Positions 56,127 to 64,000 of a DNA stretch of 64,000 nt are shown here, in pieces. The stretch spans positions 1 to 64,000 of the forward strand of contig NZ_LT859959.1 of NCBI RefSeq assembly GCF_900176205.1, written 5' to 3'. Origin of the DNA: Bradyrhizobium sp. ORS 285. Lineage in GTDB: Bacteria; Pseudomonadota; Alphaproteobacteria; Rhizobiales; Xanthobacteraceae. The notes beneath the pieces are model-generated. The model was given only the letters and a program-made list of their open reading frames with translations, did no database searches and had not been told where the DNA came from. The position numbers were made by a program, and so were the translations under genes. Positions within the stretch are counted from its first letter, which is position 1, and each line of letters begins with the position of its first letter.

Positions 56127-58046
56127 TCACTCCATCACCACCTCGTGCCGGATCACGAACGGCGCCAGCAGCGTATGGACCTCGTTCTCGATCGCCTCGC
56201 GTTGCTCCGCCGGCACGTTGCGGAGGGTGACCGTGGCGAGGCTGCCATGGCTGCCGTGGGCGCCGACCTTGACGCTGCAATCGACGCCGCGGCCGGTCAG
56301 TTGCGACAGCACCTTGGCAAACACGCGCGTCGCGGCGTCCCAGCGCAGCTGCGGCTTGAACACCTTGCCCACGCCGGTCACCGGCATCGGATCGATCGGG
56401 ATGATCTGCACCGGCACTGCGGCGCGCTCCGGCGTGCGCGCGCGCACCCAATCCTCGAGTTCGCCGGGCTGCACGGAGGCACCCGGCTTCAGCTGCACAT
56501 AGCCGATCGGCAGCTCGCCCGCGTAGGCGTCGGGCTGGCCGACCACCGCGGCGAAGCCGACGGCGGGGTGCTGGAACAGGATCTCCTCGATCGGCGCCGG
56601 GTCGATGTTGTGGCCACCGCGGATGACGAGGTCCTTGGCGCGACCGGTGATCCACAGGAAGCCGTCGGCATCGAGACGGCCGAGATCGCCGGAATTCACC
56701 CAATGGCCGTCGACGAAGGCGCCCTTGTTGTGAGCGTCATCAAGATAGCCGGAGAACACGCCAGGCCCGGCCATGATGACCACGCCGATCTCGTCCACGG
56801 CACAGTCGCGCTCGTAGCGGCCGTCGGCATCGAGCTTGACGATGCGCACCTTGGCGTAGGGCAGCGGCAGGCCGACCGAGCCGAGGCGGATCGGCTGGTC
56901 CGCATAGGCCATGGTGTGGACGCTCGCGGTCTCGGTCATGCCGTAGACCTCGAGCACGGGCAGTCTCAGCTTGTCCATGATCGCCTGGCCGACGGCGACC
57001 GGAATCGCAGAGCCGCCGCCGGCCGCATATCGCAGGCTGGAGATATCGGCGCTGCCTTGGGGCACCGCCAGGGTTGCCGCGAGCACCGTCGGCACGCTCG
57101 ACAGCGTCTCCGGCTTGAACCGCTCGACCAGGCCCCAGATGTTGCGCACGGCATTCGGATTGCGCCAGCCCGCGCCGGAGAGCACCACGAGGCTGCCGCC
57201 CGCGGACAGCGTCTGCAACGCCTGCGTCAGCGAGCCGCCGACATGAAACAGCGGCATGCCGAACAGCAGCGTACCGCCGGGCTTCGCCTTCAGGAGAAGG
57301 TTGACGCCCCACGCCTGATAAACCTGGTTGCCATGGCTGTGCCGCACCAGCTTCGGCGTACCGGTGGTGCCGCCGGTGTGGAAATAGGCCGCGGTGTCGC
57401 CGGCCTTGATCCGCCGGCCGCTGACGAGGTGATCGCCAGGCTGCGGCTTGATCAAGTCGTTGAAGGCGTGGATGCCGTTGGCCGGATCACCACCGCCACC
57501 ATAGACCTGCACGATTGCCTTGAGGTGTTTCAGGCTGCCGCGCACCTTCTCGACCTTCTGCCAAATGTCGGTGCCGGGCAGGGGGCCGAGCGCCACCAGC
57601 ACCTTGGTCTTGGCGGCGTCGAGAATCTCGGCGATCTGGTGCGGCTCGAGCAGCGGATTGACCGGGTTGGCGATGCCCGCGGCTTCCGCGCCGAACAGCG
57701 TGACGAACGCTTCGGGCACCAGAGGCAGCATGAAGCTGACGACGTCGTCGGGGCCGACGCCGAGCGCATGAAACATGTTCGCGGCCTGCGTCACCTTCGC
57801 AATGAAATCGCGATAGGTGATGACGACCGGCGTATCGGCGGGATCGGCATTCTGCAGAAACTGGATCGCCGGCGCATCCGGATTCGCAGACGCCCCGCAT
57901 TTCAGCGCCTCGTAGGTGCTCTCAGCGGCGATGCGTTCGCCGTAAGGCGTCTGCTCGAAGGCGCGGATGTCAGCCGTGCTGGCGAATGTCGGATAATCGC
58001 TGCCGATGGCGCGATCGAGCAGATGAATGCCCTTGGGAATACCCAT
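56127..58046 (-). CDS. Acyl-CoA synthetase / AMP-dependent ligase
   Basis: 639 residues. It activates a carboxylic acid with ATP and CoA via an acyl-adenylate. The AMP-binding motif AYFHTGGTTGTPKLVRHSHG, the acceptor loop YGMTETASVHTM, the hinge-region DLGRLDADGFLWITGRAKD and the C-terminal catalytic Lys region (MPVTGVGKVFKPQLRWDA) are all present. The N-terminus (IPKGIHLLDRAIGSDYPTFA) is extended relative to short-chain enzymes and resembles the bradyrhizobial FadD-like group. Substrate (fatty, aromatic or dicarboxylic acid) cannot be assigned. A MarR gene lies 500 bases upstream on the same strand. Confidence 0.92.
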   Translation of the reverse strand: MGIPKGIHLLDRAIGSDYPTFASTADIRAFEQTPYGERIAAESTYEALKCGASANPDAPAIQFLQNADPADTPVVITYRDFIAKVTQAANMFHALGVGPDDVVSFMLPLVPEAFVTLFGAEAAGIANPVNPLLEPHQIAEILDAAKTKVLVALGPLPGTDIWQKVEKVRGSLKHLKAIVQVYGGGGDPANGIHAFNDLIKPQPGDHLVSGRRIKAGDTAAYFHTGGTTGTPKLVRHSHGNQVYQAWGVNLLLKAKPGGTLLFGMPLFHVGGSLTQALQTLSAGGSLVVLSGAGWRNPNAVRNIWGLVERFKPETLSSVPTVLAATLAVPQGSADISSLRYAAGGGSAIPVAVGQAIMDKLRLPVLEVYGMTETASVHTMAYADQPIRLGSVGLPLPYAKVRIVKLDADGRYERDCAVDEIGVVIMAGPGVFSGYLDDAHNKGAFVDGHWVNSGDLGRLDADGFLWITGRAKDLVIRGGHNIDPAPIEEILFQHPAVGFAAVVGQPDAYAGELPIGYVQLKPGASVQPGELEDWVRARTPERAAVPVQIIPIDPMPVTGVGKVFKPQLRWDAATRVFAKVLSQLTGRGVDCSVKVGAHGSHGSLATVTLRNVPAEQREAIENEVHTLLAPFVIRHEVVME

Positions 58047-58217
58047 GGCCTGTCCTCCCAGTGTCGTGTCCTCGTCCGGCCTGATTCAGCCGGTGATCGC
58101 GCGCGGGCTCTGTGGCCCGTTCGTCGCGATCGTCAAAAGACAGGATGAGGGAGAATCCGTCTTGCGTCTATCCCGGCTTTGCCGGGCAGGCGAACCCATT
58201 TGCCGCAGCCGCACTGC

Positions 58218-58380
58218 CGTAGGGTGGGCTAAGGCGCGTCCACCGGTGCTGCTCCGCGCCATTCAGCTGACGCGCCGTGCCCACCGTCGATCAACGCGCG
58301 AGCTCCGCAATGGTGGGCACGTCGCGCGCGCCAGTCTTTACATCACAGCCGCCGCGGGCGCGCCTTTGCCCACCCTACGG
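58218..58380. repeat. D-family long palindromic repeat, second copy
   Basis: CGTAGGGTGGGCTAAGGCGC at the left and GCGCCTTTGCCCACCCTACG at the right pair over most of their length, with inner CGTGCCCACC and GGTGGGCACG blocks. It lies upstream of the acyl-CoA synthetase gene. Confidence 0.85.
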
Positions 58381-58395
58381 CCCCCGCCGCTTCCG

Positions 58396-58507
58396 CGTCA
58401 TTGCGAGCGTAGCGAAGCAATCCAGGGCCCCGCCTACCATGCTGGATTGCTTCGAGGAGCCGGTCATCGGGCCGCGCTTCGCGCGGACCCGTTGGCTCGC
58501 AATGACG
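58396..58507. repeat. B-family palindromic repeat, fourth copy
   Basis: CGTCATTGCGAGCGTAGCGA on the left and GGCTCGCAATGACG on the right are complementary; the centre contains GGTCATCGGGCCGCGCTTCG, shared in reverse orientation with the copy at 11429-11540. Confidence 0.85.
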
Positions 58508-58558
58508 GGAGGATAGAGCTCGGAACTGAATGTCCGCAGCGTCGCAGCAAGGCAATGC

Positions 58559-59002
58559 TCAGCTCGCCGCGTCGATCAAATTTTCCAGCAGCCGCTTCAG
58601 CTCACCCGTGGCCTTGTCGCCGTAGTTCTCCAGGATGTGCGCCTCCTGGCTGGCGGCGAGCGAGTTCAGGCGCTTGCACAGCGCCTTGCCGCGGTCGCTG
58701 ATGAACATCAGCACCTTGCGGCGATCGTGGGCGTCCTGGCGGCGGTAGACCAGCGAGTCCGACACCATGCGGTCGATCATCTTGGTCAGGGTCGGATGGT
58801 TCAGCAGCACGGCCTCGGCGAGGTCGCCCATCGAATGCCCCTCGCCGTCGGAGAGCACCTTCAGGATGCGCCACTGTTCGACGGGTACGCCCTCCGTGCT
58901 CAGGCGCGATTCCAGCTGCCGGTTGATCTCCCGGTTGGCCTGCGCGAGCAGATAAGCGAGATGTTCGGTGAGAGGCGTGTTGGGATTTGGCGATTTGGCC
59001 AC
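58559..59002 (-). CDS. MarR-family transcriptional regulator
   Basis: 147 residues from the GTG at 59002. An ATG at 59068 is in frame, but it would start inside the inverted repeats and the predicted promoter (-35 TTGAAT, -10 CATATA), so the GTG is preferred. The winged helix is clear: SMGDLAEAVLLNHPTLTKMI and DRMVSDSLVYRRQDAHDRRK, then VLMFISDRGKALCKRL. Gene neighbours suggest control of acid activation (acyl-CoA synthetase) or of the divergent AmiC-like receptor gene. The likely effector is an aromatic or acyl-CoA compound by analogy with BadR/CouR-type regulators. Confidence 0.85.
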   Translation of the reverse strand: MAKSPNPNTPLTEHLAYLLAQANREINRQLESRLSTEGVPVEQWRILKVLSDGEGHSMGDLAEAVLLNHPTLTKMIDRMVSDSLVYRRQDAHDRRKVLMFISDRGKALCKRLNSLAASQEAHILENYGDKATGELKRLLENLIDAAS

Positions 59003-59045
59003 GATGAACTTCGCTTGCGGTCCCGATTTGAATGATTGTCCGGCA

Positions 59046-59099
59046 GTTGCTGCCCGATCTATATGCATTCGAATTCTTGAACATTCAACATTTTCGAAT
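59046..59099 (-). promoter_or_regulatory. Promoter and nested operator-like palindromes of the MarR gene
   Basis: On the minus strand, TTGAAT (59088-59083), 17 bases, then CATATA (59065-59060) is a good promoter. Two inverted repeats overlap it: TTGAA-CA-TTCAA at 59077-59088, covering the -35, and ATTCGAA (59067-59073) with TTCGAAT (59093-59099), which brackets it. Binding there would block RNA polymerase and could reach the divergent gene at 59188. Confidence 0.55.
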
Positions 59100-59187
59100 A
59101 GGATATTTGCCGAACGCGTGCTGATTTTGACGGCGTGAGACCACAGGCCCACACTGGGCCCCTCACGGCCGCGGCCAAGGAGTGGGT

Positions 59188-60369
59188 GTGCTCTCGACGG
59201 GATCTGTCACGGCCGGGCACTGCAGCCTGCCGCCCTCCCTGCTGTTCAGGAGCCCGCCCAAGCGGGTTGGCCTGCCGGCGCTCGCTCCCTTCGATCCCGA
59301 TCGCTTTGCGCGGCGCGGCCGCCACAACAAGCTGCGCATCGGCAACTTCATCACCTTCTCCGGCTCGCCCGGAATCTGGGGGCCGGCGGCGACCAACAGC
59401 GCGCTGCTTGCGGTGTCCGAGATCAATCGCTGCGGCGGCATCCTCGGCCGCGAGATCGAATTGTCGTTCTACGATTCCGGCGGTCCGGTCGAGGAGGTGG
59501 TCGCGCGCGCCAGGGACGCGCTCGATTTCGACGACATCGACGTCGTGATGGGCTCGCATATCAGCGCCGTCCGGCTGGCGCTGCGCCGGCTGACGCGCGG
59601 CCGTATCCCTTATGTGTATACGCCCGTCTATGAAGGCGGTGAGCGCACGCCGGGCGTGATGGCGATCGGCGAGACGCCGCACAGCCAGACCCGGCCTGCG
59701 ATCCATTGGCTGGCGGAGAACAAGGGCGCCAAGCGCTGGTACCTGATCGGCAGCGACTATGTCTGGCCGTGGCAGTCGCACCGCTCCACCAAGACCTACA
59801 TCACCGAGGCCGGCGGCCAGGTGGTCGGCGAGGAATTCGTCCCCGTCGGCGAGGATGATCACGAGGCGCATCTGGCGCGCATCCGTGCCGCGCGTCCCGA
59901 CGTGGTGCTGATCTCGCTGATCGGCACCGACAGCATCACCTTCAATCGCGCGTTCAGCGAATCCGGCCTCGCCGCGACGACGTTGCGGCTTGCCGGCGCG
60001 GTCGACGAGACCGTGCTGCTCGGCATCGGTGCCGACAACACCGAGAACCTCTATTCCGCGTCCGGCTATTTCAGCTGTATCGGCTCCAAGGCCAATGACG
60101 ACTTCATGAGTCGCTACAGCGCTATGTTCGGCACTGAGGCGCCGCCGGTCGGGTCGGTCGGCCAGTCGAACTATGAAGGTCTGCGTTTCCTAAAAGCCGC
60201 CGCCGAGCGCGCCGGCGCGCTGTCGCTGCGTCCGCTCGCCACCACCGGCCGCAACATCGTCTATTCCGGCCCCCGCGGCGACGTCGCCATCCGCCACGGC
60301 CGCGCCAGCATGGCCATGCACCTCGCCGAAGCCGACGGGCTGGATTTCAGGATCCTCCGCACGTTCTGA
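59188..60369 (+). CDS. AmiC-like periplasmic-binding-protein-fold receptor
   Basis: 393 residues from the GTG at 59188, chosen for AAGGAG at 59177-59182 (5-base spacing). Peripla_BP_5/Type I fold: KLRIGNFITFSGSPGIWGPA starts the core, then ALLAVSEINRCGGILGREIE, VVMGSHISAVRLALRRLTRG, KRWYLIGSDYVWPWQSHRST and VVGEEFVPVGEDDHEAHLAR. This matches AmiC and the FmdD/UrtA amide/urea-binding group. No signal peptide is seen: the first 40 residues are Pro/Arg-rich, not hydrophobic, so it may be a cytosolic sensor like Pseudomonas AmiC. No AmiR or ABC transporter genes are nearby. Confidence 0.85.
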   Translation: MLSTGSVTAGHCSLPPSLLFRSPPKRVGLPALAPFDPDRFARRGRHNKLRIGNFITFSGSPGIWGPAATNSALLAVSEINRCGGILGREIELSFYDSGGPVEEVVARARDALDFDDIDVVMGSHISAVRLALRRLTRGRIPYVYTPVYEGGERTPGVMAIGETPHSQTRPAIHWLAENKGAKRWYLIGSDYVWPWQSHRSTKTYITEAGGQVVGEEFVPVGEDDHEAHLARIRAARPDVVLISLIGTDSITFNRAFSESGLAATTLRLAGAVDETVLLGIGADNTENLYSASGYFSCIGSKANDDFMSRYSAMFGTEAPPVGSVGQSNYEGLRFLKAAAERAGALSLRPLATTGRNIVYSGPRGDVAIRHGRASMAMHLAEADGLDFRILRTF

Positions 60370-60481
60370 GCAATGTAAGCTGCAGGATCGGACGCGCGCC
60401 GCGTCCCGTGGCTCCACCCTCCCCTCCAGGCAGGGCTATCGCACGTGACGACTGCAGTTTTGTGCTCGTCTCTCACCACGT

Positions 60482-60568
60482 CGTCATGGCCGGGCTTGTC
60501 CCGGCCATCCACGTCGTCCGGCATGCTGAGGACCACGTAGATGCCCGGGACAAGCCCGGGCATGACGG
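60482..60568. repeat. C-family-like inverted repeat
   Basis: CGTCATGGCCGGGCTTGTCC at the left pairs with GGACAAGCCCGGGCATGACG at the right, both flanked by self-complementary GGCCGGG/CCCGGGC parts. It fills most of the space between the AmiC-like gene and the convergent GGDEF-EAL gene. Confidence 0.8.
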
Positions 60569-60655
60569 AGTAACCCATGTGCAGGATTGCTCGCCGCGGC
60601 AGCTCCGCATCTCCATATGCGAGAGCCCCACTCCAGGTGAGGGTGGCACCTGCAT

Positions 60656-62728
60656 TCACGCAGCTGCGGCGTTCTTGGCCAGCGCTTCCGCGACAACGGC
60701 CGGCGCGTCCCCCACCTCGCGGATCATCCGGCTGATCGCCTCATGCGGCATCGGCTTGCCGAACAGGAAGCCCTGCACGCTGGTGCAGCCTTCCTCGCGC
60801 AGGAAGGCGAGGTGCTGCTCAGTCTCGACGCCCTCGGCCAGCACGGGGATGTTGAGGCTGCGGCCGAGCAGCAACGTCGCCTTGACGATGGCCGCCGCAT
60901 GCACGCTGGTCTCGACCGACTGGATGAAGCTCTTGTCGACCTTGATCTTGTCGAACGGAAACACTTGCAACGTCGAGAGCGACGAATAGCCGGTGCCGAA
61001 ATCGTCCATCGCCACGGTGACGCCGATCGCCTTCAGCGCCTGCATCACCTGCAGCGCGTGCTGGCGGTCGGCGATGATGCCGGTTTCGGTCAACTCGATC
61101 TCCAGCCGCTCCGGCGCCAGACCCGTCTCGCGCAGCACCTCGGCGACGCGCTTCGGCAGATCATGGTTGAGCTGCATCGGCGCGACGTTGACCGCGACCT
61201 TGAACGGCTGGCTCCAACTCGCCGCTGTCGCGCAGGCGGTGCGCAGCACCCAGTCGCCGATATCGACGATCAGCCCCGTCTGCTCGGCCATCGGGATGAA
61301 ATCGTTCGGCGGCACGCGGCCCTTGACCGGATGGTTCCAGCGCAACAGCGCCTCGAAGCCGATGATCTCGCCGCTCTGCGTGTCGTTCTGCACCTGGTAG
61401 TGCAGCTCGAACTCGTTGCGCACCAGCGCGCGCTTCAGGTCGATCGCAAGCTCGGCGCGGCGCCGGCTGGCCTCGTCCATCGACGGCTCGTAGGTGCAGA
61501 TCTTGCCCTGGCCGAGGCTCTTGGCGCGATACATCGCGAGATCGGCGCGGGTGAGCAATTCGTCCGAGCTGAGGCCATGCTCGGGATAGAGCGCGATGCC
61601 GATGCTGCAGCCAACGGAGAGGCTGCGCTCTTCCCACTCGACCGGCGTCAGCACCAGCATGCGCATGCGCTCGGCGAACTTGGCGGCCTCCGCGCGGGCG
61701 AAGATCTCGGCTTTCACGGCCACGAATTCGTCGCCGCCGATCCGTGCCAGGAACTCATTGGGCTGCAACGTCGCGGCGATGCGCTGGGCGATCGCGGTCA
61801 GCACTGCGTCACCAGCGGCATGTCCGTGCGCGTCGTTGATGTCCTTGAAGCGGTCGAGGTCGATCGCGAGCACGACGAGATGCGCAGTCTCGTCGCCCTC
61901 GGTCAGCAGCGGCGCGAGCCGCTGGCCGAGACCGTTGCGGTTCGGCAGGCCGGTCAGCGGGTCCTGCAGCGCCAGCTGCCGATAGCCTTCCACCGCCTCC
62001 TGCGCCGCCTGCATATCGATCATGTAGGCCGACGCCGCCATCGCCATGATCAGGCCGATGCCGGTGACGATGCTGATCAGCATTACGCTGTCGGACAGCG
62101 CCTGTGCCGGCGCATCGGCTCCGGCCATCGGCGCCAAGGTCAGCGCCGCCATGCCGGTGAAATGCAGGCTGAGGATCGCGAGCACCATCGCGAGCGAGCC
62201 GCCGTACTTGCAGAACCGCGTGACCGGGCGCGCGATCCGGTTGGCCGCGACCGCCCCGAAGCCCATCGCCAGCACCAGCGAGAGCAAGATCGCCGGTGCA
62301 TGCCAGGTCCTGACGCCGTCGAGATTGAGCGCGCTCATGCCGGTGTAGTGCATGGCGGCGATGCCGAAGCCAAACACGGCGCCGCCGATCTCGATCAGCG
62401 GGCCGCGCTGCGTGCGCGTGGTGATGAAGAAGCCGAGCCAGGAGAACGCGACCGCGAGGCCGAGCGAGGCGAAGGTCAGGCCGGCTTCGAAGGAGCGGCT
62501 GCCGGGTGCGTCATAGCCGAGGATCGCGGCGAAATGCGTCGTCCACACCGTGCCGCCGGCGACGAGGCCCGCGAGAAACAGCAGATGAAAGCGGCGCAAT
62601 CCCGTGTTGCGGCGAACCCGGGCGAGCAGACGCATCGACAGGATGGAGCCGAGCACGCAGACCAGCAGCGCGGCGGCGACGTAGCGGAGATCGTGATCGG
62701 CAGGCAGGCAGGACAGGATGGTCAACAT
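60656..62728 (-). CDS. MHYT-GGDEF-EAL membrane c-di-GMP protein
   Basis: 690 residues from the ATG at 62728. The N-terminal half (about residues 10-240) has seven membrane segments carrying three MHYT-type motifs: VWTTHFAAIL, AAMHYTGMSAL and LSLHFTGMAAL, a fold thought to bind a metal and sense gases such as O2, CO or NO. A GGDEF domain with intact LARIGGDEFVAVK and an EAL domain with FEALLRWNHP, VAVNVAP, LTETGII, AMDDFGTGYSS, IKVDKSF and LAEGVET follow. Both activities look possible. It is located between the AmiC-like gene and gcd. Confidence 0.94.
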   Translation of the reverse strand: MLTILSCLPADHDLRYVAAALLVCVLGSILSMRLLARVRRNTGLRRFHLLFLAGLVAGGTVWTTHFAAILGYDAPGSRSFEAGLTFASLGLAVAFSWLGFFITTRTQRGPLIEIGGAVFGFGIAAMHYTGMSALNLDGVRTWHAPAILLSLVLAMGFGAVAANRIARPVTRFCKYGGSLAMVLAILSLHFTGMAALTLAPMAGADAPAQALSDSVMLISIVTGIGLIMAMAASAYMIDMQAAQEAVEGYRQLALQDPLTGLPNRNGLGQRLAPLLTEGDETAHLVVLAIDLDRFKDINDAHGHAAGDAVLTAIAQRIAATLQPNEFLARIGGDEFVAVKAEIFARAEAAKFAERMRMLVLTPVEWEERSLSVGCSIGIALYPEHGLSSDELLTRADLAMYRAKSLGQGKICTYEPSMDEASRRRAELAIDLKRALVRNEFELHYQVQNDTQSGEIIGFEALLRWNHPVKGRVPPNDFIPMAEQTGLIVDIGDWVLRTACATAASWSQPFKVAVNVAPMQLNHDLPKRVAEVLRETGLAPERLEIELTETGIIADRQHALQVMQALKAIGVTVAMDDFGTGYSSLSTLQVFPFDKIKVDKSFIQSVETSVHAAAIVKATLLLGRSLNIPVLAEGVETEQHLAFLREEGCTSVQGFLFGKPMPHEAISRMIREVGDAPAVVAEALAKNAAAA

Positions 62729-62974
62729 CGGCAATGAACCCTTACGCAGGCCAGCTACGAACCGGGGCGGCCTGCGTTTTGGCGCACGGGATTCGCGGTT
62801 AGCAAAGCGTCAATGCGGGCAGAAAATCTTGGCCCGCGCCGAGTCATGCACAAGGTTTCGAAGCCGACGATTAAGGCGCGCGTGCCGTGGGCCGAGCTCC
62901 TCCGAGGAACCCCGGACATCGTGAGCAAATGTCCAACGGGTCGCCTCACTCTGCGCAGAGCTGGAACCTGCGAC

Positions 62975-64000
62975 CTACTTGCTCGCGACATTGCCCGGTA
63001 GCGCATAGGCGCGAACATAATCGCCGAGCTTGGTGCCGAACGAGCCGTGTCCGCCATCGACCGTGACGACATATTGCCTGCCGCCCACTTCGTAGGTCAT
63101 CGGCGTCGATTGCCCGCCGGCCGGCAGCCGGTCCTGCCACAGCATGCGGCCGTCCTTGATGTCGAAGGCGCGGATGTAGTCGTCCATCGTGCCCGACAGG
63201 AACGCGACGCCGCCCGCCGTCACCATCGGGCCGCCGAGCATCGGCACGCCCAGCTTGAACGGCAGCGGCAGCGGCGCCTGGTCGCGAATGGTGCCGACGC
63301 GGTGCTGCCAGACGATCTGGTTGGTCTTGAGGTCGATCGCGGCGAGGCTGCCCCAGGGCGGCGCCATGCAGGGGATGCCGAGCGGCGACAGGAAGATGCC
63401 GAGGTCGACGCCATAGGGCGTGCCGTACATCGGCTGCACGCCGAGCTCGGTGCCCGGCGGATGCGCGGAATTCGGCGCGGCCGGATTGTCCTTGCCGCGC
63501 GGCACCAGCCGCGACACGAACGGGATCGATTGCGGATTGGCGATGGCGATCTTCCGGACGGGATCGATGGCGATGCCGCCCCATTCGAACATGCCGAAAT
63601 CGCCGGGATAGACCAGCGTGCCCTGCTCGGAGGGCGGGGTGAACGGCCCCTCGTAGCGCAACCGCTTGAACTTGATGCGGCAGGCGAGCTGATCGAACAT
63701 CGTCGCGCCCCACATCTGCGCGCCAGTGAGGTCCTTGCGCGGACGGAAGCTCAGCTCCGAGAACGGTTGCGTCGGTGACAGCCGGTCGCCGGGAGCTGCG
63801 CCTTGCGGCACGGGCTTCTCCGGCGCCGGAACTAACAGGTGCCCATCGCGGCGGTCGAGCACGAAGATGTTGCCGGTCTTGGCCGGCACGTAGATCGCCG
63901 GCACCACGCCGTCTTGGCCTGGCATGTCGACCAGGCTCGGCTGCGACGGCATGTCCATGTCCCAGAGATCGTGATGCACGTTCTGGAACGACCAGCGCAG
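62975..64000 (-). CDS. gcd: PQQ-dependent glucose dehydrogenase, 5'-truncated
   Basis: The frame is open to the window edge, so only the C-terminal 341 residues are present. It is the quinoprotein membrane glucose dehydrogenase type: FQNVHHDLWDMDMPSQPSLV, IYVPAKTGNIFVLDRRDGHL, then APPWGSLAAIDLKTNQIVWQ, MLGGPMVTAGGVAFLSGTMD and QYVVTVDGGHGSFGTKLGDY. These belong to the eight-bladed propeller that holds PQQ in the periplasm. It oxidises glucose to gluconolactone and feeds electrons to ubiquinone. The membrane-anchored N-terminus lies outside the window. Separated by 246 bases from the MHYT gene, with no other gene between. Confidence 0.95.
   Translation of the reverse strand: MRWSFQNVHHDLWDMDMPSQPSLVDMPGQDGVVPAIYVPAKTGNIFVLDRRDGHLLVPAPEKPVPQGAAPGDRLSPTQPFSELSFRPRKDLTGAQMWGATMFDQLACRIKFKRLRYEGPFTPPSEQGTLVYPGDFGMFEWGGIAIDPVRKIAIANPQSIPFVSRLVPRGKDNPAAPNSAHPPGTELGVQPMYGTPYGVDLGIFLSPLGIPCMAPPWGSLAAIDLKTNQIVWQHRVGTIRDQAPLPLPFKLGVPMLGGPMVTAGGVAFLSGTMDDYIRAFDIKDGRMLWQDRLPAGGQSTPMTYEVGGRQYVVTVDGGHGSFGTKLGDYVRAYALPGNVASK

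Overview
The window is GC-rich chromosomal DNA of an alphaproteobacterium of the Rhizobiales, most like Bradyrhizobium or a close relative. That assignment rests on gene content and order (lysC-ptsP-prfA-prmC-DUF4167, phaR/phaAB, secA/ppiC/argJ/mutT, DUF1178, DUF985) and on the many short palindromic intergenic repeats typical of the group. It is inference, because no rRNA or species marker is present. No phage, insertion sequence, CRISPR array, rRNA or tRNA was recognised. Genes are ordinary chromosomal ones with a few small accessory insertions.

Layout. 0-2.2 kb: 3' end of a YqiJ/NfeD-like gene and its flotillin. 2.6-6.5 kb: marR-emrA-emrB drug-efflux operon divergent from a Zur-type Fur regulator. 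6.8-10.6 kb: DMT exporter, ispG, a GNAT and a ParE-type toxin-antitoxin pair. 10.6-11.6 kb: gene-free repeat region with a strongly folded element. 11.6-19.7 kb: Na+/H+ antiporter, SnoaL-like protein, secreted caspase-like protein, ispA, mtgA, rpmF and small unknowns. 20.2-28.5 kb: a dual-domain c-di-GMP protein, phaR, phaA, phaB, a YddG-like exporter and a second GGDEF-EAL protein. 28.5-38.1 kb: gloB, DUF985 cupin, methyltransferase, DUF4167, prmC, prfA, ptsP, lysC. 38.2-45.4 kb: PH-domain protein, ubiG, GIY-YIG nuclease in a repeat cluster, two DMT proteins, a coupled comF-grxC-nitrilase-DUF1178 run, and a SAM methyltransferase. 45.5-53.5 kb: mutT, a TadG-like and an Ig-like gene inserted on the opposite strand, argJ, ppiC, secA. 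54-64 kb: FAD monooxygenase, frameshifted GNAT, acyl-CoA synthetase, MarR regulator divergent from an AmiC-like receptor, an MHYT-GGDEF-EAL protein, and the 3' part of a PQQ glucose dehydrogenase.

How the genes work together. The clearest pathways are polyhydroxybutyrate synthesis (thiolase PhaA and reductase PhaB with the PhaR repressor; no phaC in the window), isoprenoid precursors (IspG, IspA), translation termination (PrfA with its methylase PrmC), the aspartate-family entry step LysC beside the nitrogen-PTS enzyme PtsP, and protein export (SecA with a periplasmic PpiC foldase). Three proteins carry both GGDEF and EAL domains, so c-di-GMP signalling is well represented.

The points most worth a second look are the folded repeated element at 11208-11333, a GIY-YIG nuclease gene lying between opposed copies of a palindromic repeat, a one-base frameshift that breaks a GNAT gene, an AmiC-like receptor without a signal peptide or AmiR partner next to a MarR gene with nested palindromes in the shared promoter region, and a TadG/Ig-like gene pair set into a housekeeping block. 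I did not find a clearly new multi-gene system; most of the window is ordinary core genome.
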